Assembly: GCF_022343555.1 (NCBI RefSeq)
Contig: NZ_JAKQZH010000001.1
Span: forward strand, 1,904,108-1,968,107
Direction: 5' to 3'
Length of the DNA: 64,000 bases
Origin: Marinobacter sp. C7
GTDB lineage: Bacteria > Pseudomonadota > Gammaproteobacteria > Pseudomonadales > Oleiphilaceae
Below the pieces are notes generated by a model, which saw only the letters and a program-made list of their open reading frames with translations, was not told where the DNA came from and searched no databases. Position 1 is the stretch's first letter. Every line of letters begins with the position of its first letter. The position numbers and the translations under genes are program-made. Positions 47,212 through 56,331 of the stretch are shown here, one piece after another.

Positions 47212-47961
47212 ATGCACCTTCCCTTCTGGCTGACCACCGCCCTGCTCTTCCCGGTATTGCTTTACCAGGGCAAGCGTGCCCGGCGGGACACGCCACGGCT
47301 TCCGGAAGCCCAGGGTTCCCCCGGCGGCCAGTATGGCGAGGGCGTGCCAGTATTCCGGGTTCTGGTTATCGGGGAATCCACGGCCGCAGGCGTGGGAGTG
47401 TCCACCCATCACCAGGGCCTCGCGAGCCAGCTGGCGTCGCAGCTGCACGAACGCTCCGGGCAGACCATTGCCTGGCACACGTTTGGCGTGAACGGCATCC
47501 GGCTGGGCGAGCTGAACGCGAAACTGGCAGATGCAGAACTGCCGGAAGCGGATGTGGTGTTACTCAGCATGGGGGTTAACGATACCACCGGATTCACCCC
47601 GAGGTTCCGGTTCCGCCAGCAGCTATTGGCGCTTCGTAACCTGCTCTCAAAACGCTACCCGGGACCCATATGTTTGCTGAGCGTGCCTCCGATGCACCTG
47701 TTCACCGCACTGCCCTCACCGCTCAGGCACATTATGGGTTGGCGGGCGCGGCAGCTGGATCGGCTGTATCAGCAACTGGCCAACCAGTACCCGGACAATT
47801 TCCGCTATCTGACCTACCCGACCATCACCGATACCTCGATGCTGGCCAGCGACGGCTATCATCCGAGCGAAAAGGGCTACCGTGCCATTGCGGCCGCATT
47901 GGCAAATGGAAATCTGGAATTACCTTATTCCAACTTGAACTCAAGCACAGACGCCGCATAA
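47212..47961 (+). CDS. SGNH/GDSL hydrolase family protein
   Basis: The 249-residue protein has one N-terminal hydrophobic segment (signal anchor) and the SGNH catalytic blocks: VLVIGESTAAGVG (Ser in block I), TFGVNG (block II), MGVNDTT (block III) and DGYHPSEKG (block V, Asp and His). It is an esterase or lipase of unknown substrate, probably anchored to the membrane with its active part in the periplasm. Confidence 0.85.
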   Translation: MHLPFWLTTALLFPVLLYQGKRARRDTPRLPEAQGSPGGQYGEGVPVFRVLVIGESTAAGVGVSTHHQGLASQLASQLHERSGQTIAWHTFGVNGIRLGELNAKLADAELPEADVVLLSMGVNDTTGFTPRFRFRQQLLALRNLLSKRYPGPICLLSVPPMHLFTALPSPLRHIMGWRARQLDRLYQQLANQYPDNFRYLTYPTITDTSMLASDGYHPSEKGYRAIAAALANGNLELPYSNLNSSTDAA

Positions 47962-47998
47962 TCGGGAAGGTTTCCTTCACCAGATAGTGGCCAGACCC

Positions 47999-48625
47999 AT
48001 GAGCAAAGACTACTTCGCCCACAAAGCAGACACCTACGAGCAGAACCGCGACCGCGTCGATAACGTCACCAACATCGCCAACACCATCCTGGAAAAGGCG
48101 CACATCGAGCCCTCCATGCACCTGATGGATTTCGGGTCCGGGACCGGGCTCTTGCTGGAGCGGATCGCGCCGCACGTGAAGAAAATCACGGCGGTGGACA
48201 TTTCCCCTTCCATGAACCGCCAGCTCTCCGAAAAACGGGCCTCTCTGAACTGCGAGCTGGAGATCAAGGAGATTGATCTGGAGAAGGAGTCCATAGACGA
48301 GCGGTTCGACGGCATCATCTCCTCCATGACCATGCACCATGTACGGGATATCGATGCGATGTTCCGGCGCTTCAGGGAGCTGCTGAAGCCGGGTGGCTTT
48401 ATCGCCATTTCCGATCTGGACAAGGAAGACGGCACCTTCCATAGTGAAGATACCGGCGTGTTCCATTTCGGTTTTGAGCGCAACGAGATCGCCCGTGCTG
48501 CAGAGCAGGCCGGGTTCTCTGATGTTGAGGTGGTGTCCGCCAGCGCCATTGAAAAAGAAGACCGGAGCTATCCGGTGTTCTTGCTGACTGCGAGCACCAT
48601 TTCAGATGAAAACAGCCACCAATAA
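47999..48625 (+). CDS. Class I SAM-dependent methyltransferase
   Basis: The 208-residue protein has a Rossmann-type methyltransferase core: SAM motif I LMDFGSGTGLLLE, motif II ITAVDISPSMN, and LLKPGGFIAISDLDKEDG. It resembles the UbiE/COQ5 group but has no diagnostic motif for a substrate. An alternative GTG start lies four codons upstream. Its end overlaps the AraC gene by 20 nt. Confidence 0.85.
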   Translation: MSKDYFAHKADTYEQNRDRVDNVTNIANTILEKAHIEPSMHLMDFGSGTGLLLERIAPHVKKITAVDISPSMNRQLSEKRASLNCELEIKEIDLEKESIDERFDGIISSMTMHHVRDIDAMFRRFRELLKPGGFIAISDLDKEDGTFHSEDTGVFHFGFERNEIARAAEQAGFSDVEVVSASAIEKEDRSYPVFLLTASTISDENSHQ

Positions 48626-49475
48626 CAGCAAGCCCATCTTCTGGCGAGACGCCCGTCTGCCCCATGTGGAGCTGCGCAAGGTCGCAGACGGGCGTGAGGT
48701 TTGCTATGCCCCGCATACTCACACCCAGTGGTCGATGGGGGCTATTACCGGCGGCAAGAGTACATTTCAGTACCGGAATGATCATTACCGGGTCCAGGCC
48801 GGAGATCTTGTGCTGATGAACCCCGAGTGGGTTCACACCTGCAATCCCATCGACAATCAGCCGTGGGCGTATCTGATGTTGTATGTGGATACGGCGTGGC
48901 TGACCGACCTTCGGTTCCGGGCGGGACTGCTGCCGGAACCCCGGTGGCAGGACCTTTCGACTGCCATGATATCGGATCCGATCTGGTTTGAACGCTACTG
49001 CAAGCTGGCCGAATGCCTGCTTGAGCCCGAGAATGAGTTGCTGGAGAAGCAGTCGCAGGTTGTGGAATTTCTGTCAGACCTCATGCATGAACTGGCGAGG
49101 CAACCCGTCACGACAGCCCCAAAGACTCCCGAGATTCTCACGGACCTGGCCCTCTACCTCGATGAGCATGCAGCGGATGATGTCTCACTGGACATCCTGT
49201 GCGAGCTGTCCGGGTTCAGTCCCGGCCACCTGATCCGGGCGTTCAAACAACATTTCGGACTCACGCCCCACGCCTATCTGGTGAACCGTCGCGTGCAGCT
49301 GGGCCGCCAACAACTGAAAAACGGCACTGCCATTGCCGAGGCCGCGCTGAATGCCGGCTTCGCCGACCAGCCGCATTTCCAGCGCGCCTTCAAACGGCTG
49401 ATGGCGGCAACACCCAACCAATACCGGCGCGCATCAGCCGATCACAAGGTAGAGGCAACTCGCCGCCAGCAGTAA
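48606..49475 (+). CDS. AraC family transcriptional regulator
   Basis: The 289-residue regulator has an N-terminal cupin-like sensor domain (HTHTQWSMGAITGG, VLMNPEWVHTCNP) and two C-terminal helix-turn-helices (LDILCELSGFSPGHLIRAFKQHFG and IAEAALNAGFADQPHFQRAFKR). This layout occurs in regulators of LysE-type exporters. The convergent lysE-like gene overlaps its last 42 bases and may be its target. Confidence 0.9.
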   Translation: MKTATNNSKPIFWRDARLPHVELRKVADGREVCYAPHTHTQWSMGAITGGKSTFQYRNDHYRVQAGDLVLMNPEWVHTCNPIDNQPWAYLMLYVDTAWLTDLRFRAGLLPEPRWQDLSTAMISDPIWFERYCKLAECLLEPENELLEKQSQVVEFLSDLMHELARQPVTTAPKTPEILTDLALYLDEHAADDVSLDILCELSGFSPGHLIRAFKQHFGLTPHAYLVNRRVQLGRQQLKNGTAIAEAALNAGFADQPHFQRAFKRLMAATPNQYRRASADHKVEATRRQQ

Positions 49476-50027
49476 AGCCAGCACCCGATTCACCGTCGCC
49501 AATACCGCTGGCCTCTGGACCTGTTGCCTGAGGAAGGCACCCGCGTATACCCAACACGCCAACGACAGCCAGCAGATAGGTAGGTAAACCGACGCGAACA
49601 GCAGCACCTGCGGTAAGTCATTGGCACTGGTGTAGGCGCCAATGCCGGAAGCCGAGGCCAGCCAAGCCTTGGGATTGAGCCACTGCATCAGCGCCCCCGT
49701 CCCGAAACCAGGCGCCTTTTCTGTTGCCTTTTCGGGTAACTGACCGCTATCGAGGGCCAGCTTCACACTCAAATAAAGCAGAAACGCCACCCCCGCCCAT
49801 CGCAAAACGACTTCAAAAGCCGGTACCAGGTTCAGCAGTGAATACAGCCCCAATCCCACTGAAATGAACAATGCGATAAAACCAATGGTGGCGCCGCTTA
49901 CGAAAATCAGTCCGCGAGAGACCGGGTAACGGGTTCCGCTGCTCAGACACACAAGGTTTACCGGTCCCGGCGAGATAGATGCGGCCAGGGCAAAGGCGGA
50001 CATGGGCAGAATCAGGGAAAGACTCAT
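49434..50027 (-). CDS. LysE family amino-acid exporter
   Basis: The 197-residue membrane protein has about six helices and the LysE/RhtB start SAFALAASISPGPVNLVCLSSG, plus the central LMQWLNPKAWLASASGIGAY. It should export an amino acid or related metabolite. I use ATG 50027, preceded by AAGGAG; an upstream frame to 50093 adds an unlikely N-terminus. It overlaps the AraC gene tail-to-tail by 42 bp. Confidence 0.9.
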   Translation of the reverse strand: MSLSLILPMSAFALAASISPGPVNLVCLSSGTRYPVSRGLIFVSGATIGFIALFISVGLGLYSLLNLVPAFEVVLRWAGVAFLLYLSVKLALDSGQLPEKATEKAPGFGTGALMQWLNPKAWLASASGIGAYTSANDLPQVLLFASVYLPICWLSLACWVYAGAFLRQQVQRPAVLATVNRVLALLLAASCLYLVIG

Positions 50028-50383
50028 GGGGTCGATGCTCCTTGGTAATGTTTCGCTCAGTCTGGCCGGGATTAAAGGAAATTTATTGCACAAAATTGCG
50101 GTTCAGACTTTACAAAGCCGGCCTCAGCCGCGATCCTTTCACTGCAAGTCGCCGGCGAAAGAACGTAGCCAAATCATACACTTCTACTCGCCAGCACATG
50201 GAAAATGGACGCATGCCAGAGGCATTGCCTCGCGCTTTTTGGCGCAGTGACGTCCTGATATGACAAGGTTGTCTTGCCCCATAACGCATGGTCTTGCGTG
50301 GGCCCGGTTGTATTGTCTCAGGAGTCTGCTCCGGTGCGGAGCGATGGCAGGGATGCACAAGCAACAGAAAGGGACCCATCATC
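50028..50383. other. 356-bp intergenic region before the giant gene
   Basis: This holds the divergent upstream regions of lysE and the 1634-residue gene. I see no RNA gene, no repeat of note and no reliable promoter. AAAGGGA, 9 nt before the ATG at 50384, is the likely ribosome binding site. Confidence 0.6.
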
Positions 50384-53300
50384 ATGCCAGACCAACTCCG
50401 GTTGATCATCGAACCCAAGGACAACGTCGACAGCACCGAAGCCGAATCACTTCAGGTACGGATCACCTACCAGATTCCGGTAAAAACAGACGACGGAGAA
50501 GCCACAACCCACCCGGGCAGTGATACTCTCAGGCTTGATCGGCACGCCCGAGCCGAAGCTATCCTCCAGCCCATCGCTCTTGATCAAAGCATCAATGCCA
50601 TCCTCGAAAACCGGCAGGGTCTGGAAGTCGCAGACCTTGGCACGATTGATGGAACACCCGCCAGCGAGGGTGAACCGGTAAAGCTGGTGATTCCGTCGGC
50701 CACACTGAAACAGGCGCTGACCCGTCTGGAGCCCGACCAGCAACCGGTGCTGGCGCGTTCCGGCCGTTTCGTACGACTCGGCCAGCCAGAACAGCGGTTC
50801 GATCAATACACTCTGAGCGTTGACCTGGTTGACACCCCCGCCAAGCAGAATGCCCTGAAAGCCTTGCTGGGCCAATCGACCGAAGGTGCCCTGGGCACCA
50901 GCGCCAGTCAGGCGCCGCTGGATGCCACCACTGCTGAGCAGCTTGGTGTGTTGTCGCTCACAGCCGCCGATCTCAAGTTCGATGGTTCGTTCCAGATCAA
51001 CCGACACTTTGATCCACAAACCGAAGCACCCGGCTGGGCCTGGTTACTGAACGGCCCCGAACTGATCATCGGCTATCGGGAAGACCCGACGCTGCGTTTG
51101 CCGCAGCGAGATCTTCGCATTCTCCTTCCCTGGCAGGAAAAAGGTGCGGACGCCCCGGACGCATCCAGACCCGGTCAATCCGAAAACGGAAAAAACCCGC
51201 CCCTCAACGTCGATGAAGAGAGCCTTCTGAATGAGCCGGACCTGTTCAATGACGATCCCGGCTCCTATTGCAGGCCATTCAGCAATCCGGCACGCATTCT
51301 CGGAGAACGCCGTTTCCATACGGTATTCCGGGTGGAGCAGCCGGAGATTGAGTCCACCGCCAACACCAAACCGGATTACAGTGGCCTGCTGCACCCGAAA
51401 GATGCCCGCCAGCCGATGATGATTCGCAGTGCCATGGTCGCGAACAATGAAAGCAGCAACCTGCCTTCCGGAGGTGGATTTCCGATTCTGGAGAATCTAG
51501 GCTCAAGCCTGAACCGGTTCCTGCCCCGGGATAACACACTCCTGATGCCGCCGGTAAAAGCCATCGATTTCCTGCCATTGCCCAAGCTCCCATGGCTCAA
51601 CCGGCGCCAGCCCGTAGGCCCCAATAACCCGATTGATTGGGATGGGGATACTACGCAGTACCAGGCCCTGTCCGTTGCAGGCGGCCATATTCTCGAGTGG
51701 CGGGTACAATGGCGTTCGAACGGTTACTCCCTTGGCGACGTGGCGCACACCCTGACTCTTGCACCGCGACAAACCCGGCGCATCGTAAAACTGGACTGGC
51801 GCCGCCGTGAGCAAAGCATCCGCTCTGAGCGCACCGAATTCGGCGAAGAGGTTTCACAAACGACCCTGCGGGAAAGGGACTACAACGATGCCGTCCGCTC
51901 CAACCTGAACGAGTGGAGCAAAGGCGGCAGCAAATCCCAGACCACCGGGGTCGCCGGCGGCATCGGCTTTGCCATGGGGCCGGTGGTGATCGGGGGTGGT
52001 GCCGCTCACGGCCGCGCCAGTTCGAGCAGCTGGCAACAGGGCGGCCGCAGCGTCGCTGCAGCCGAGGAACAGAGTCTGCGTGACGCGGTGCGACAATTCG
52101 GAGATTCACTACGCCAGTTTGAAAGCACGGTGGTGAACGAAGTCAGTCAGGATGAGTCGATTGAGGGCGTGTCGGAAGTGGTCCGCAACCCCAACTATTG
52201 CCATTCCCTGACGGTGATCTATCACGAAATCCTGCGCCATATGCGGGTGGACACAGTACTTGCAGGTGTCCGGGAGTGCCTGTTCGTTCCCTTCTCCATC
52301 CGTCCCTTTACACAGAATCGGATTGCCCGGTGGCGGGACGTGTTTGAACGCTACCTGCAGAAACGGGAACTGCGCTGGGCCCTTAAATACGCTGAAGCAG
52401 TGGCGAACAACTGGGAAGGCGTGGACACTCCACCCGACGGCGAACGAACGGCCCAGACGGTGCGAAGCCTCGCCGGCTCCATCTACATCAAGCTCGGTAT
52501 TGAGCGGCCCCGGGATGAAGTGGTGTCGGAGGAGATCGACGACCAGCTCAAGGAGGAAGGCGCCGTTGGCGAAAAGGTGACCACCCGGGTATGGCAAACC
52601 TACGCAGGCATTCTGCCAATACCGGTGGGACAAATCGTTGCACGCATCCGCGACTACAGCCCCTCTCAGCGGGATGCCTATTTCCAGCGGGAAATTGCGC
52701 CGTCCATGGCCCGGCGCTGGGTCGACAGACTGAAGCTGGAAACCGCCGGTGGAGAGCTTCAGGGTGCCGATTTCACACTGGTGGGCGAGTACCGGTTCAA
52801 CCGTACCGTTCGGGTCGATTTCAACGTGCCCACCGATTCGCTGTCGGATACCACCCGCGCGGCGCTCACCCGATTGACTCTTTCCGCCTCCGAGCACCTG
52901 CCTAAAGGTTCGGTGGCGAACGTCACCAGCGCCACGGTGGAATTTCACACCGATCACTACAACCGTAGGGTTCGCGCGTCTACAGGCACCCAGGACCTGA
53001 TCTCTCCGCCCGCCTGGGATGACGAAGACACCACCCGGCCGGCCCCGACCGAGAGCGCCACCCTCACGTTCAATCCGTCGAACTGGGAGAAGCAGAACCC
53101 GAGGCGCGAAGCGGAGGAAGCCAACGAGAAGATCCTCGACCACATCAACGACAACCTGCACTACTACCACAAGGTGCTCTGGTGGACGATGGACCGGGAC
53201 GAACTCTATATGCTGCTCGATGGCTTTGCCATCTCCTCCAGCGACCGGCGTTCCATCGCCTCGGTAGTGGAACGGGAGCCCATCGCCATACTGGGGAACT

Positions 53301-55288
53301 CCCTGGTATTCCGGGTGGCCGCCGGTGCATTCCTCGGCGTTAACGGCCACGAAAGTTACGAGGAGGCCTTCAACTACTACAAGGGCGAAGGCGCACCGTC
53401 TACGCCTATGCGGGTCAGCCTGCCCACCGACGGGCTCTACGCCCAGGCCATCATGGACCAGTGCGAGGCCTGCGAGGAGCATCACGGCTCAACCGACTGG
53501 GTACTGAACGACGAGGATCCGGCCCTGGCTGAATTCCCGAGCACTTTCTTTGACTCCCGCCGAGCCCAGCCTCAGAACATGACACCCACGGACATGCCCG
53601 ACTCCATCATCAATCTGCAGAATGCTCCTGCCGCGCCGGCACCCCAGGGATTTGGCGACATACTGGGCACGCTCGGAAGCAACAGCGCATTCCGTGACAT
53701 GGCGGGTCTGGAAGGCACCCAGAATAACGCTATGGGCGCATTGAACTCTGCCGCCAACCTGGCCGGACAGTTCGGAGGTTATGCGCTGCAGGCCAGACTG
53801 GCAGAGCTGCAAGCAGAGCGGGATGCCGGCAAGAACTTCGACAAGAAACGGGCGGCGATTGATCGTGCAGTCAGCAAGGGTTCGATGTCCAAGGCTGCCG
53901 GGGAGAAAGCATTAGAGGCCCAGTCTGAGGCTATGGGACGCAAAGCAGCGTCCGGGCTGTCCACCAACTCCAAGGATCTGGTGGAACGTTTCGGTGGAGA
54001 GCGAGATGTGTCGGTGACTGAAACCACACCCGATGGTCAGGTGACCACCAGCGTAAAAGCCGCACAATCCCGGTCTGGTCAGGGATCAGAAACCATGGCT
54101 GATGAACTGGAAAGTGCTGTCGCCGGACCCGGCGGAACGGCCGCCTCACGGCACAGCTTTCCGATTGCCAAATCAGACCCTCTGGATGAAGAGGCGATTT
54201 TCAATCACAGCTTCTTTGCCACCCCGTCGAAAGACACCATCGAGTCCTTTTTCCCTCTCATGGAACCGGTTGAGAACAGGATCAGTGAAGCCGAGCGTCA
54301 GCGCTCCATGACCCGGCCGTTCTTCTTCACGGTGGGCGGCCTCAATACCGACAGACTCGTGTCCAGCGCCGAGAATCCGGACCTGGTTCAGTTGTTGTCC
54401 TACATTGTATACGACTTCCCGGTGGCCTCCTCCGAGATCACCCGCGACGACCTGAAACCGCTCCGCAATTTGTTGGAGCGGCGGGCCGCCGCATTGAGAG
54501 AACGCAACCAGATTCTGGAAATCCAGATCCTTGGCACAGCTGACAGTACCGGGCCCTCCGACGAGAATGCGAGACTCCAGAGAGAACGTGCCCAAGCGGT
54601 TGCAGAAGGTCTCCAGAGCACCGGGTACCGTATTTCCTACATCGGCCCGTCAGACAGTCGCTTGTTCAACGACAACAACGAGTATCAGCGGGCCCTGAAT
54701 CGTTCCGTAACCGTTCGCGAGACTCTGACAGCCAGCAACGGCGTTCAGATTCGCAGGAAGGACGATGACATCGATGATGTGAAGGTCCGAATCCGGGAAA
54801 TCCTGACCGATGAAGCCGACAGAGGCGATACCAACGCCAATATCGCACTGACCATCATGGATCTCTATGATTCGGGCGGGAACCTCGAGGTGATACTCGC
54901 CAACAAGGTTCGAGAGTATTACAAGACTTACGCGGTGGAACTCGCACGGCGGTATGACAACCCGCTCTACCGGCCCGAGATCTTTTTCACGGATGGTCGC
55001 TACTATCTGGAACACAACCTGCAATACGCACCTAGTGTGGCCACCCTGAATGATCTGGATGCTTCAGCCCGGGATGTCATCAATCTACTCAAGGTACTTG
55101 CTGAAGCAACCTACGATGGCATCAATGTGCATGTGAAGTTTGGTGGGGGTGGCAATAACCCCGACAGTGACATGGACGCCTGGGACATGATGAATGCCGC
55201 GATAAAGAAACTGGTCGATCGCAACAGCACTGTCTATGGTGATGCCTTCGACAAATACAAAGGAAAACTGGAGAGTCCCTTCCAGTAA
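50384..55288 (+). CDS. Giant 1634-residue protein with OmpA-like domain, function unknown
   Basis: I do not recognise a described function. No signal peptide and no ordinary membrane helix is present. A strand-rich N-terminal half leads to a conserved-looking block at about 430-475 (GYSLGDVAHTLTLAPRQ). Next come a Gly/Ala-rich hydrophobic stretch at about 518-543, a charged helical stretch (555-595), a CEACEEHHG cysteine motif (1027-1035) and an Ala/Gln-rich helical segment (1100-1190). An OmpA-like peptidoglycan-binding domain follows at about 1375-1446: Asp1387 in GTADSTG and Arg1402 in RERAQAV keep the 15-residue spacing of the diaminopimelate-binding pair. About 190 further residues follow. 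From memory, the 430-640 block resembles other large uncharacterised bacterial proteins. The gene stands alone with its own terminator. Confidence 0.8.
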   Translation: MPDQLRLIIEPKDNVDSTEAESLQVRITYQIPVKTDDGEATTHPGSDTLRLDRHARAEAILQPIALDQSINAILENRQGLEVADLGTIDGTPASEGEPVKLVIPSATLKQALTRLEPDQQPVLARSGRFVRLGQPEQRFDQYTLSVDLVDTPAKQNALKALLGQSTEGALGTSASQAPLDATTAEQLGVLSLTAADLKFDGSFQINRHFDPQTEAPGWAWLLNGPELIIGYREDPTLRLPQRDLRILLPWQEKGADAPDASRPGQSENGKNPPLNVDEESLLNEPDLFNDDPGSYCRPFSNPARILGERRFHTVFRVEQPEIESTANTKPDYSGLLHPKDARQPMMIRSAMVANNESSNLPSGGGFPILENLGSSLNRFLPRDNTLLMPPVKAIDFLPLPKLPWLNRRQPVGPNNPIDWDGDTTQYQALSVAGGHILEWRVQWRSNGYSLGDVAHTLTLAPRQTRRIVKLDWRRREQSIRSERTEFGEEVSQTTLRERDYNDAVRSNLNEWSKGGSKSQTTGVAGGIGFAMGPVVIGGGAAHGRASSSSWQQGGRSVAAAEEQSLRDAVRQFGDSLRQFESTVVNEVSQDESIEGVSEVVRNPNYCHSLTVIYHEILRHMRVDTVLAGVRECLFVPFSIRPFTQNRIARWRDVFERYLQKRELRWALKYAEAVANNWEGVDTPPDGERTAQTVRSLAGSIYIKLGIERPRDEVVSEEIDDQLKEEGAVGEKVTTRVWQTYAGILPIPVGQIVARIRDYSPSQRDAYFQREIAPSMARRWVDRLKLETAGGELQGADFTLVGEYRFNRTVRVDFNVPTDSLSDTTRAALTRLTLSASEHLPKGSVANVTSATVEFHTDHYNRRVRASTGTQDLISPPAWDDEDTTRPAPTESATLTFNPSNWEKQNPRREAEEANEKILDHINDNLHYYHKVLWWTMDRDELYMLLDGFAISSSDRRSIASVVEREPIAILGNSLVFRVAAGAFLGVNGHESYEEAFNYYKGEGAPSTPMRVSLPTDGLYAQAIMDQCEACEEHHGSTDWVLNDEDPALAEFPSTFFDSRRAQPQNMTPTDMPDSIINLQNAPAAPAPQGFGDILGTLGSNSAFRDMAGLEGTQNNAMGALNSAANLAGQFGGYALQARLAELQAERDAGKNFDKKRAAIDRAVSKGSMSKAAGEKALEAQSEAMGRKAASGLSTNSKDLVERFGGERDVSVTETTPDGQVTTSVKAAQSRSGQGSETMADELESAVAGPGGTAASRHSFPIAKSDPLDEEAIFNHSFFATPSKDTIESFFPLMEPVENRISEAERQRSMTRPFFFTVGGLNTDRLVSSAENPDLVQLLSYIVYDFPVASSEITRDDLKPLRNLLERRAAALRERNQILEIQILGTADSTGPSDENARLQRERAQAVAEGLQSTGYRISYIGPSDSRLFNDNNEYQRALNRSVTVRETLTASNGVQIRRKDDDIDDVKVRIREILTDEADRGDTNANIALTIMDLYDSGGNLEVILANKVREYYKTYAVELARRYDNPLYRPEIFFTDGRYYLEHNLQYAPSVATLNDLDASARDVINLLKVLAEATYDGINVHVKFGGGGNNPDSDMDAWDMMNAAIKKLVDRNSTVYGDAFDKYKGKLESPFQ

Positions 55289-55300
55289 TCGACTGGCTGC

Positions 55301-55332
55301 GCCTCTTGCCGATGTTGGCAAGAGGCGTTTTT
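55301..55332 (+). terminator. Terminator after the giant gene
   Basis: GCCTCTTGCC and GGCAAGAGGC pair perfectly over 10 bp around a 6-base loop and are followed by G and five T. It lies 13 nt after the stop. Confidence 0.9.
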
Positions 55333-55352
55333 GCAACTGAGTCTACTTTAGG

Positions 55353-56264
55353 CTAGTACGGGATGAACTCCTCCTCATCCCCCACCACTTTCGCAAACCG
55401 GCCTGCCCGCCAGTCGTCCCTGGCCTGCTCGATCCGCTCCTTGGTTGAGGACACAAAGTTCCACTCGATAAAACGCCGGCCCACGGGCGCGCCGCCAATC
55501 AGGGCGATTCGGGCGTCCTCCGTCGCGGTGACGCAAACACCGGGTTCCGTAGCAAATACGGTCATACTGTGAGTCGGTAGCTCCGAACCATGCGCCTTGA
55601 GGGCCCCGCTGGCGACGTAGATCGCGCGCTCGGGGGCTTCGGGCAACTCCAGGCTCTGGCCGGCTTTCAACGTGGCCTCCAGGTACAGGGTTTCGCTGAA
55701 ACTCGGAACCGGGGATGTCACACCGTAGGCGCTGCCGATCATCACCCGCACGGGAACACCGTCGATCTCAATCGCCGGGATATCGGTACCGGGATAATGA
55801 TGGAAGGCCGGGTCGGTCTCCTCGTGGGCTTCCGGTAGTGCCAGCCAGAGCTGCAGGCCATGCAACCGGTGGTCTTTAGAGGTAATTTCCGGGCGCTCCC
55901 GTTCCGAATGGGCAATGCCCCGACCGGCAACCATCAGGTTGATGTCACCCGGTCGGATCGGCTGGTAGCTGCCCAAGGAATCACGGTGCAGTATCTCGCC
56001 CTCGAAAAGATAGGTCACCGTCGCGATGCCTATATGAGGATGAGGACGCACGTTGATGCCCTCCCCGGCCGGGAAAGCCGCGGGCCCCATTTCATCAAAG
56101 AAAATCCAGGGGCCGACCATTCTTTGCTTGGCGGTTGGCAACAGCCGGCGTACCGAGAACCCGCCGAGGTCAGCAACGCGGGGGCTGAGGATCTTCTGGA
56201 TCGCCCTGCAGGGCGCATCAATGGCATCGCATTGCTGTTCGGCGAACTGCAGGGTGTTACTCAT
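55353..56264 (-). CDS. Pirin family protein
   Basis: The 303-residue double-cupin protein has the metal-binding motifs HPHIGIAT and GIAHSERE and the start block VRRLLPTAKQRMVGPWIFFDEMGP. Pirins bind iron; bacterial members are quercetin dioxygenase-like or redox regulators. It is 67 nt downstream of oleate hydratase on the same strand and could be cotranscribed with it. Confidence 0.92.
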   Translation of the reverse strand: MSNTLQFAEQQCDAIDAPCRAIQKILSPRVADLGGFSVRRLLPTAKQRMVGPWIFFDEMGPAAFPAGEGINVRPHPHIGIATVTYLFEGEILHRDSLGSYQPIRPGDINLMVAGRGIAHSERERPEITSKDHRLHGLQLWLALPEAHEETDPAFHHYPGTDIPAIEIDGVPVRVMIGSAYGVTSPVPSFSETLYLEATLKAGQSLELPEAPERAIYVASGALKAHGSELPTHSMTVFATEPGVCVTATEDARIALIGGAPVGRRFIEWNFVSSTKERIEQARDDWRAGRFAKVVGDEEEFIPY

Positions 56265-56331
56265 GGCACCGCTCCGGTAGGCTTGTTTCCATCATGGTGG
56301 CCCACCGGAGCGCCCCACGGCAACTGAAGGT

